Assembly: GCA_002434595.1 (NCBI GenBank)
Contig: DJKK01000005.1
Span: 1 to 5,107 of the forward strand
Direction: 5' to 3'
DNA length: 5,107 bases
Origin: Alphaproteobacteria bacterium UBA6544
GTDB taxonomy: Bacteria > Pseudomonadota > Alphaproteobacteria > UBA8366
Positions 1-4,283 of this stretch are shown here, piece after piece (position 1 is the first letter of the stretch; the number at the start of each line of letters is the position of its first letter). A program made the position numbers and the translations under genes. The notes beneath the pieces are model-generated. The model worked only from the letters and a program-made list of their open reading frames with translations, did not search any database and was not told where the DNA came from.

Positions 1-1
1 C

Positions 2-70
2 TACGTTGCCGGCCTCGTTATGATCTTGCTCGCCCTGTACGATGAGCCCGCTAAATCACGAAACCTCTGA
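2..70 (+). CDS. C-terminal end of a probable membrane protein (partial, 5' end outside window)
   Basis: An open frame enters from the left edge and stops at TGA 68-70, giving 22 residues. It starts Tyr-Val-Ala-Gly-Leu-Val-Met-Ile-Leu-Leu-Ala-Leu, a run of hydrophobic residues like the end of a last transmembrane helix, and finishes with a short charged tail (YDEPAKSRNL). This layout is common at the C-terminus of multi-spanning transporters, for example MFS or EamA-type permeases, but 22 residues do not identify a family. The stop lies 12 bases before the ATG of the next gene on the same strand, so the two may be co-transcribed. The frame could also be open by chance; the hydrophobic-then-charged pattern and the close spacing are the reasons for calling it. 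Confidence 0.5.
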   Translation, partial: YVAGLVMILLALYDEPAKSRNL

Positions 71-82
71 CCGACCCTTTAA

Positions 83-1054
83 ATGGAAAAACACTCGATG
101 TCCTTATCCGAAATCCGTCGTGCTGTCGCCTCCAAGAAGTCTGATGAGATCGTTGCACTGACTTCCGGTCCATTGCGGCCTCTATTTTCCAACGAAGCCT
201 TGGTGAAGGTATCAGCGATCTCACTTAATCGGGGTGAACTGCGCCGCGCCGAGCGCGCAAGTGATGGTGCATTGCAAATTGGCTGGGACTTTTCCGGAAC
301 CGTAGACAAGACGGCGGCTGACGGAAGCGGACCGGTAACGGGCACGCGTGTTGTTGGTTTTTCGACCCGAATGGAGGGTTGGGCTGAATATGTCGCGGTG
401 CCTACATCCTATTTGGCACCCATTTCAGACGGTGTGAGCGACGCGCAAGCTGCCACTTTGCCGGTGGCGGGATTGACCGCTCTTCATTCCGTAGATGCGG
501 CGACGGCACTTCTCGGGCGAAAGGCTTTGGTTACCGGAGCGAGCGGCGGTGTCGGCGCATTTGCACTCCAGCTAGCGGCGCTCGCCGGCGCGGATGTTTG
601 CGGACAGATCCGGCGCGCGGAGCAACGGCATTTCATTGAAAATCTAGGCGATTTTCCGGTCTTGGTTACGTCGGGCGGTGTGGAGTTCGTATCCGATGGC
701 GGCTATCGTTTGATTGTCGACGGTGTCAGCGGACCGATTTTGGCGAACGCGATTCCGGCTTTGGCGCCGGATGGCATCTGTGTCTGCTATGGCGTTACCG
801 ACACACCAGAAATTCCTGTCGACATCGGGCAATTCATGCGCATTGGGCTCGCACAAATTCTCGGCTTTCATCTTTATGCGAAAAGCGAGTCTTCACCACC
901 CAGTGACAATCTCCCGCGGCTGCTTTCTCTTGTCGCGTCGGGGCGTCTCAATTGCGCGATCGAACGCGAGGCGTCATGGTCAGAAATCGACCGCTTTGCG
1001 AGCGATCTCATCGAACGGAAATTTCTCGGCAAGGCCGTTTTGCACGTCGACTAG
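83..1054 (+). CDS. Zinc-independent medium-chain dehydrogenase/reductase, quinone-oxidoreductase-like
   Basis: This is a complete 323-residue MDR-superfamily protein, the usual length for NADPH:quinone oxidoreductase (zeta-crystallin-like) members, and predicted to be cytosolic. The N-terminal GroES-like domain (about 1-130) contains SLNRGELR (47-54), matching the family's SLNPxD-type segment, and GWDFSGTV (67-74), matching the PGxDFAGxV segment. The Rossmann domain carries the nucleotide-binding glycine motif GASGGVG at 152-158. There is no GHE zinc motif and no cysteine cluster for structural zinc, so zinc-alcohol dehydrogenase activity is unlikely. By family, it would reduce a quinone or an enone/enoyl substrate with NADPH; the substrate cannot be told. 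ATG 83 has no clear ribosome site. The in-frame ATG at 98 has a weak GGA about ten bases upstream and would give a 318-residue protein, so the start is uncertain by five codons. It follows the membrane-protein fragment closely and converges with the VOC gene 13 bases downstream. Confidence 0.9.
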   Translation: MEKHSMSLSEIRRAVASKKSDEIVALTSGPLRPLFSNEALVKVSAISLNRGELRRAERASDGALQIGWDFSGTVDKTAADGSGPVTGTRVVGFSTRMEGWAEYVAVPTSYLAPISDGVSDAQAATLPVAGLTALHSVDAATALLGRKALVTGASGGVGAFALQLAALAGADVCGQIRRAEQRHFIENLGDFPVLVTSGGVEFVSDGGYRLIVDGVSGPILANAIPALAPDGICVCYGVTDTPEIPVDIGQFMRIGLAQILGFHLYAKSESSPPSDNLPRLLSLVASGRLNCAIEREASWSEIDRFASDLIERKFLGKAVLHVD

Positions 1055-1067
1055 GCGGACGCACGTA

Positions 1068-1466
1068 TTAGCTTTCGCTTCCCCAAGCCTTTTCAGCATA
1101 CTGTGTCGTCACGATGTCGAAAACTACCCCGTTCGGATCGCGGAATTTAATCTCGGATGCGCCTTCAGGCGTGTTTGGGAGTTGCATATGGTAGCGGCCC
1201 CCGTTGTCCTCGATAGTCCCCTGCATCGCCTCGATGTCCTCGACGACAAATCCCATGTGGTGAAGCCCGTGAAAGTTCTTACCACGCTCGTCGCCGGCCT
1301 GCTCATCGGTTTTGAACTTTAGGATCGCTAGGCTGACGACTCCGTCGGTCAGCAGGATCGAGACGTCGGATTCTGTGGCACGTGTCATGCCAAAGGTTTT
1401 CTCGTAGAAACCCGCCGCTTCCTCCAAATCTGGGACGGTGACGGCAATATGTCGAAGCTTGGGCAC
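1068..1466 (-). CDS. VOC-family (glyoxalase/extradiol-dioxygenase fold) protein
   Basis: A 132-residue protein made of two beta-alpha-beta-beta-beta modules, the usual size for a single-chain VOC protein. Module 1 begins LRHIAVTVPDLEEAAGFYEK (4-23), the classic opening strand plus helix. Module 2 begins GLHHMGFVVEDIEAM (67-81) and ends RDPNGVVFDIV (109-119). His6 and His70 sit at equivalent metal-ligand positions of the two modules. The last strand has Asp117 where glyoxalase I and many relatives have Glu, and the end of module 1 (VSLAIL) lacks the usual Glu/Gln ligand, so a glyoxalase I role is doubtful. The start chosen is GTG at 1466, because the homology begins there and a GGAAGGAA ribosome site lies six bases upstream. 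The same frame stays open to 1625, but those extra 53 residues are not VOC-like and would run over the start of the neighbouring pseudogene. Substrate unknown. Confidence 0.88.
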   Translation of the reverse strand: MPKLRHIAVTVPDLEEAAGFYEKTFGMTRATESDVSILLTDGVVSLAILKFKTDEQAGDERGKNFHGLHHMGFVVEDIEAMQGTIEDNGGRYHMQLPNTPEGASEIKFRDPNGVVFDIVTTQYAEKAWGSES

Positions 1467-1472
1467 TTTCGT

Positions 1473-1480
1473 TTCCTTCC
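1473..1480 (-). promoter_or_regulatory. Ribosome binding site fixing the GTG start of the VOC gene
   Basis: On the minus strand this reads GGAAGGAA, with its AGGAA core six bases before the GTG at 1466-1464. It is the main reason for preferring the GTG start over upstream starts in the same frame. Confidence 0.7.
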
Positions 1481-1501
1481 CCTGCGTCCAGTGTTTTATC
1501 G

Positions 1502-1531
1502 ATGCTGCGGCTTGCCTCTGCCGTCTGTCAA
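1502..1531 (-). promoter_or_regulatory. Candidate sigma-70-type promoter for the VOC gene
   Basis: On the minus strand a perfect TTGACA (-35; plus-strand TGTCAA 1526-1531) is followed after 18 bases by CAGCAT (plus-strand 1502-1507), a poor 3/6 match to a -10 box. Transcription would start near 1495, leaving a leader of about 29 bases. Alphaproteobacterial promoters often have weak -10 boxes, but this remains a by-eye prediction. Confidence 0.35.
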
Positions 1532-1542
1532 GCGCGCCAGAA

Positions 1543-1571
1543 TTGACGGAGCGATGTGATGACGCCACGAT
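1543..1571 (+). promoter_or_regulatory. Candidate relic promoter of the dioxygenase pseudogene
   Basis: TTGACG at 1543-1548 (5/6 to -35) is followed after 17 bases by CACGAT at 1566-1571 (3/6 to -10), about 28 bases before the pseudogene ATG. It faces away from the VOC promoter candidate, so the 132-base gap would hold two back-to-back promoters. The -10 box is weak and the element is tentative. Confidence 0.28.
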
Positions 1572-1585
1572 TTTTGAGGGAAAAT

Positions 1586-1592
1586 AGGGAAG
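1586..1592 (+). promoter_or_regulatory. Ribosome binding site of the dioxygenase pseudogene
   Basis: AGGGAAG lies six bases before the ATG at 1599. The frame from this ATG gives the expected family N-terminus (FACRPLSVAIGSEV), which supports 1599 as the ancestral start. Confidence 0.5.
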
Positions 1593-1598
1593 ACCGAC

Positions 1599-2418
1599 AT
1601 GTCTGCTGTTGCTGACGATGGGCACAAATTTGCCTGTCGGCCGCTGTCCGTGGCCATTGGATCTGAAGTTCTTAGCGCTGCTCGACGACGGCGTGAAGTC
1701 ACGGCTGCGAGGAGCTTTCGCTGATTACAGGCTTTTGTTGGTGCGCGATGAGCATATTTCGGCCGCGAATCAATTGAATTTCGCGAAAGAGTTTTGGCGA
1801 TATCTCGATTCGACAGGATTACGACGTCGAGCAGAGCGCGGTCAGCGAGACGCAATTCGTATCGAACATTGGGCAAGATGGCATCCTTGGCGATATTGAG
1901 CTTGATTTCTATCACGATCAGCTGTTTCAGGGAAATCCGCTGAAGGCGCCCATCCTCTATAGAATTTAAGTTCCTGCAGAAGGGGGCGAGACGAGTTTGT
2001 TCACACGACACGCGCCTATGACGCAATGCCGGAATTGCTGCGCCCGCGGCTCGAAGGAAAGTCCTGCCTTCATCTCTATGATTGAAAGGGGGACTATACC
2101 GGGTTCCAGGATTTGGAACCGGCGTCGCCCGGCTCACCGCGTGCCAATCATCCAATTTTGTATCGCGAACTTGGGACGGATGCCGTCGGGGTATGGGTGA
2201 ACCGCCTGACGACCATTCGTATCAACTAGCTACCGATGACCGAGCCGTGATATTTAATTGATTAGGTGCGCAGCTATCTTTGCGACGAAAGTATCAACTA
2301 TCGGCACAAGTGGCGGAGGGTTGATTTGCTGATTTGGGACAATCTCATACTGCAACATGCGCTGGGACCATTTGATAAACCCCTGCCTAGAACTCTGCGT
2401 AGAACGCTGATTGTCTGA
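1599..2418 (+). pseudogene. Decayed TauD/TfdA-family Fe(II)/2-oxoglutarate dioxygenase
   Basis: Joining frames rebuilds a protein of about 273 residues, close to the normal 270-300. Frame from ATG 1599: FACRPLSVAIGSEV. Next frame (about 1672-1794): LLDDGVKSRLRGAFADYRLL, LVRDEHIS, FAKEF. Then (1793-1966): FGDISIRQDYDVEQ, QFVSNIGQDGILGDIEL, DFYHDQLF, APILYRI. Then (1996-2415): TTRAYDAMPELL, HPILYREL, VWVNRLTTIRI, YRHKWRRVDLLIWDNLILQH, LPRTLRR. These are the family landmarks in order. Damage: frameshifts near 1668-1678, at the T run 1792-1795 (one extra T restores KEFGDI) and near 1991-1998; stops TAA 1967, TGA 2083, TAG 2227, TGA 2248 and TAG 2263. The metal motif His-x-Asp reads Tyr-His-Asp (1910-1918), and the usual Gly before DLLIWDN is Val (2320). 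Intact relatives oxidise sulfonates, phenoxyacetates or other small acids; the former substrate is unknown. Eight lesions make a simple sequencing error unlikely. The last stop lies one base from the convergent ubi gene. Confidence 0.85.
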
Positions 2419-2419
2419 T

Positions 2420-3646
2420 CTAAAGTGGGTCTCCCCGGACCAAGCGCGGGAGATCGCCGACAACCCCCATCGCATGGTGCATGAAGAGACGCTTCAAGGG
2501 CAGCACTCTGCCGACAGCGGCCAATCCGGCGTCTCGCGCGGCGCGTATCGGTGCGACATCGTTGGAGAACAGCCGGTTCAAGGCGTCGGTCACCGCGACC
2601 AATGTGGTATTGTCGACCCGGCGCCAGTTCTCATAGCGGGCGAGCGCAGTCGGATCCGCTGATTCTAGCCCGAGACGAATGGCATCGACTACTGCTTCTG
2701 CGAGCGCCGCCACGTCACGTATGCCCATGTTAAATCCTTGTCCGGCGATGGGATGGATTGCATGAGCCGCTTCGCTAATGAGCGCAAGGCGCTGATCTGT
2801 GTAGCTCGAGGCGTGCATCAGACCGAGCGGGTAAGAAAAGCGTGGACCTTCCAATTCGAGGGCGCCCAGCCAGGTTCCGAAGCGCCGTTTGACTTCCGCA
2901 AGAAAGAGACTTTCTTCCAGTTCGAGGAATGACGGCGCAAGGTCGCTGCGTTCGGTCCATACAATGTTGGTTCGATGACCGGTCATCGGCAGCATTGCAA
3001 ATGGACCACCTGGCAGAAAGAGCTCAACGGCAACACCATGATGCGATCGCTCATGAGCAACCGTACATACGATAGCTGTCTGGTCGTAGCGGAACTGGTT
3101 TGCCGAAATCTCCGCCGAGCGGCGCAACGGAGAGTTTCGGCCGTCAGCACCAACGATTAGCGAACAGCTCAAGGACCGCCCGTCAGTGAGTTGGACTTCC
3201 GCGCCATCTATATCTCGCTCCGCTCGCTCAACGGTCGCGGGCGCGACCATTGTGAGAGACGGCGTTTTGCTGGAGAGGCGAAACAAGGCGTCACGGATCA
3301 GGCGATTCTCAATGATATAACCAAATGGATCCGTCCCAACTTCCGTGTAGTCGAAGTGCAAAAATAGAGGGGACACACCGCGTGACGGGTGACCATCGAC
3401 GACCCGGATATCGAGAATCGGTTCTGCGTCAGGTTCAAGCAGCGGCCAGAGGCCGATTCCTTTCAGGACTTGCTTTGATCCGTGGGCGATAGAAGTCGTC
3501 CGACCATCGAAGGCGGGCAGTTGTATCTGTGCAGGGTTGGATTTCTCGATCACCGCCGTCTCAACGCCGGCTCCAGCCAGAGCGCATCCGAGCGTCATTC
3601 CAGCCATACCGCCACCGACGATGATAACGTCGAACCGATCGCTCAT
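2420..3646 (-). CDS. ubiH: FAD-dependent ubiquinone-biosynthesis hydroxylase, UbiH/UbiF/VisC/COQ6 family
   Basis: A complete 408-residue flavoprotein monooxygenase of normal family length. It would hydroxylate the aromatic ring of a polyprenyl intermediate in ubiquinone synthesis, using FAD, NAD(P)H and O2, probably at the inner face of the membrane. N-terminal FAD site: DVIIVGGGMAG (6-16) with the GxGxxG pattern, and Glu34 at the end of the second strand (AVIEK) for the ribose. The middle has the DG motif, GADGRNSPLRR (166-176). The second FAD motif is SEAAHAIHPIAGQGFNMG (291-308); family members normally read GD in place of Ser291-Glu292. The C-terminus GDLPRLVRG is typical of the family. 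ATG 3646 was chosen because GGAG lies six bases upstream and the FAD strand starts at residue 6; a TTG at 3658 would add four residues. The exact ring position (UbiH, UbiF, UbiL or UbiM type) cannot be assigned, so the symbol is family-level. It is divergent from glnK. Confidence 0.9.
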   Translation of the reverse strand: MSDRFDVIIVGGGMAGMTLGCALAGAGVETAVIEKSNPAQIQLPAFDGRTTSIAHGSKQVLKGIGLWPLLEPDAEPILDIRVVDGHPSRGVSPLFLHFDYTEVGTDPFGYIIENRLIRDALFRLSSKTPSLTMVAPATVERAERDIDGAEVQLTDGRSLSCSLIVGADGRNSPLRRSAEISANQFRYDQTAIVCTVAHERSHHGVAVELFLPGGPFAMLPMTGHRTNIVWTERSDLAPSFLELEESLFLAEVKRRFGTWLGALELEGPRFSYPLGLMHASSYTDQRLALISEAAHAIHPIAGQGFNMGIRDVAALAEAVVDAIRLGLESADPTALARYENWRRVDNTTLVAVTDALNRLFSNDVAPIRAARDAGLAAVGRVLPLKRLFMHHAMGVVGDLPRLVRGDPL

Positions 3647-3652
3647 TGTCCA

Positions 3653-3656
3653 CTCC
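3653..3656 (-). promoter_or_regulatory. Ribosome binding site deciding the ubi hydroxylase start
   Basis: The minus strand reads GGAG six bases before ATG 3646. The alternative TTG start at 3658 lies upstream of this site and has no comparable one of its own. Confidence 0.6.
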
Positions 3657-3727
3657 AATTCCTACCTTCCTAAGGTGCCGCCTGTGCCCCTGCATTGTCC
3701 AGCCCGCGTGTCTGTTCAATAAATAAG

Positions 3728-3748
3728 CATAACGCTTTATGTGCATAA
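3728..3748. repeat. Alternating inverted repeats CATAA / TTATG / CATAA
   Basis: CATAA (3728-3732), four bases, TTATG (3737-3741), two bases, CATAA (3744-3748). Each neighbouring pair is a perfect 5-base inverted repeat sharing the central arm, so two overlapping dyads are possible. A fourth CATAA lies at about 3799-3803. In a promoter region this could be an operator for a dimeric regulator, but AT-rich DNA produces short palindromes easily. Confidence 0.4.
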
Positions 3749-3755
3749 AAATTAG

Positions 3756-3770
3756 GCAATTAATTGGTGT
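3756..3770. promoter_or_regulatory. Candidate NtrC-like binding site
   Basis: GCAATTAATTGGTGT matches the general NtrC dyad pattern GCAC-N7-GGTGC at GCA and GGTG, about 11 of 15 positions against the enteric consensus as I recall it. It lies about 85 bases upstream of the sigma-54-like element, a normal distance for an enhancer-type site. The left half-site is imperfect. Confidence 0.3.
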
Positions 3771-3840
3771 TCAAAATGATGAGAATAAGTGTAAATGCCA
3801 TAACATATTGATTTAAATGCAATAATGATGATCCGAAAAA

Positions 3841-3857
3841 CCGGCATGATTCTTGGG
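3841..3857 (+). promoter_or_regulatory. Candidate sigma-54 (-24/-12) promoter of glnK-amtB
   Basis: CGGCATG at 3842-3848, four bases, then TTGGG at 3853-3857, compared with the consensus TGGCACG-N4-TTGCW. The -24 GG, the spacing and the TTG are present, but the -12 GC reads GG, a real weakness. Transcription would start near 3868. GlnK-amtB operons are very often sigma-54/NtrC-dependent, which raises the prior for this spot. Confidence 0.38.
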
Positions 3858-3928
3858 GTAATAGGCGTCCGAGAGCGCTGCGCGTCCTGCGCGGCGGGAG
3901 TGCGAACAAGAATGCGGAGGACGCACGC

Positions 3929-4267
3929 ATGAAAATGGTCATGGCTGTGATTAAACCCTTTAAGTTGGATGAGGTGCGCGAGGCGCTAACCGAACTGGGT
4001 ATCGAAGGTATGACGGTTAGTGAGGTCAAAGGCTTCGGACGGCAAAAAGGACAGACCGAAGTTTATCGCGGGGCGGAGTATGCCATCAGTTTTCTGCCGA
4101 AAGTGAAGATCGATCTCGCCGTCAATGACGACTTGGTCGAGCGGACCGTCGAAACCATAGAACGCACGGCTAAGACCGAGCGGATTGGCGACGGCAAAAT
4201 TTTTGTTTTCGACCTCGCCAAAGCGGTGCGAATCCGTACCGGCGAAGCGGATAATGAAGCGCTCTAA
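3929..4267 (+). CDS. glnK: P-II nitrogen regulatory protein GlnK
   Basis: A complete 112-residue P-II protein, exactly the family length. It forms a cytosolic trimer that binds ATP/ADP and 2-oxoglutarate and blocks AmtB when nitrogen is ample. Landmarks: the N-terminal strand MKMVMAVIKPFKLDEVREAL (1-20); the T-loop with GFGRQKGQTEVYRGAEY (35-51), including Gln39 and the uridylylation target Tyr51 in the P-II signature YRGAEY; the B-loop (82-90) with IGDGKIF (86-92) and Lys90; and the C-loop RIRTGE (101-106). The tail ends Glu-Ala-Leu, as in alphaproteobacterial GlnK/GlnZ. The odd point is Glu84 where the family normally has Gly (Thr-Gly-x-Ile-Gly-Asp-Gly). ATG 3929 has GGAGG eight bases upstream. 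amtB starts 16 bases after the stop, so they form an operon; this linkage is why it is called GlnK rather than GlnB. Confidence 0.96.
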   Translation: MKMVMAVIKPFKLDEVREALTELGIEGMTVSEVKGFGRQKGQTEVYRGAEYAISFLPKVKIDLAVNDDLVERTVETIERTAKTERIGDGKIFVFDLAKAVRIRTGEADNEAL

Positions 4268-4269
4268 AA

Positions 4270-4274
4270 GGAGG
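4270..4274 (+). promoter_or_regulatory. Ribosome binding site of amtB
   Basis: GGAGG lies nine bases before ATG 4284 and starts three bases after the glnK stop codon. It favours ATG 4284 over the nearer out-of-frame ATG at 4277, which is only two bases away and opens an 11-codon dead end. Confidence 0.7.
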
Positions 4275-4283
4275 ACATGAACA

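Larger units (their letters stand above)
3647..3928. promoter_or_regulatory. Divergent ubi / glnK intergenic regulatory region
   Basis: This 282-base stretch has no supported gene. Next to ubi it is ordinary in composition. From about 3715 to 3838 it is strikingly AT-rich, with repeated CATAA/TTATG units and an NtrC-like dyad. From about 3839 to 3928 it turns GC-rich, with a sigma-54-like element at its start and a GGAGG ribosome site (3916-3920) eight bases before the glnK ATG. The layout, with an upstream activator region, then a promoter, then a leader of roughly 60 bases, fits a nitrogen-regulated glnK promoter. The ubi promoter must also lie here, but I could not pick convincing boxes for it. 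Confidence 0.6.

Noticed and set aside
1055..1067. Shared terminator between the convergent dehydrogenase and VOC genes
   Set aside because: The gap is 13 bases, and I could not find a stable inverted repeat with a T run across the junction.
714..1322. A 202-residue plus-strand open frame overlapping the dehydrogenase and VOC genes
   Set aside because: It runs over the ends of two well-supported genes in other frames and shows no domain pattern.
1467..1625. A 53-residue N-terminal extension of the VOC protein in the same minus-strand frame
   Set aside because: The extension has no VOC-like features, overlaps the start and ribosome site of the pseudogene, and a good ribosome site precedes the internal GTG at 1466.
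1609..1899. An independent 96-residue small protein starting at TTG 1609
   Set aside because: Its middle (LLDDGVKSRL... to FAKEF) is one segment of the decayed dioxygenase, and its two ends are out-of-frame readings on either side of frameshifts.
1496..2155. A 219-residue minus-strand open frame under the dioxygenase pseudogene
   Set aside because: Its composition is Arg-rich with no recognisable fold, and the plus strand carries clear family homology through the same bases. It is a shadow.
3878..3893. Direct repeat CTGCGCG twice in the glnK leader, considered as a hairpin or attenuator
   Set aside because: The two copies are direct, not inverted. Possible pairings are imperfect and no T run follows, so there is no terminator or riboswitch signal.
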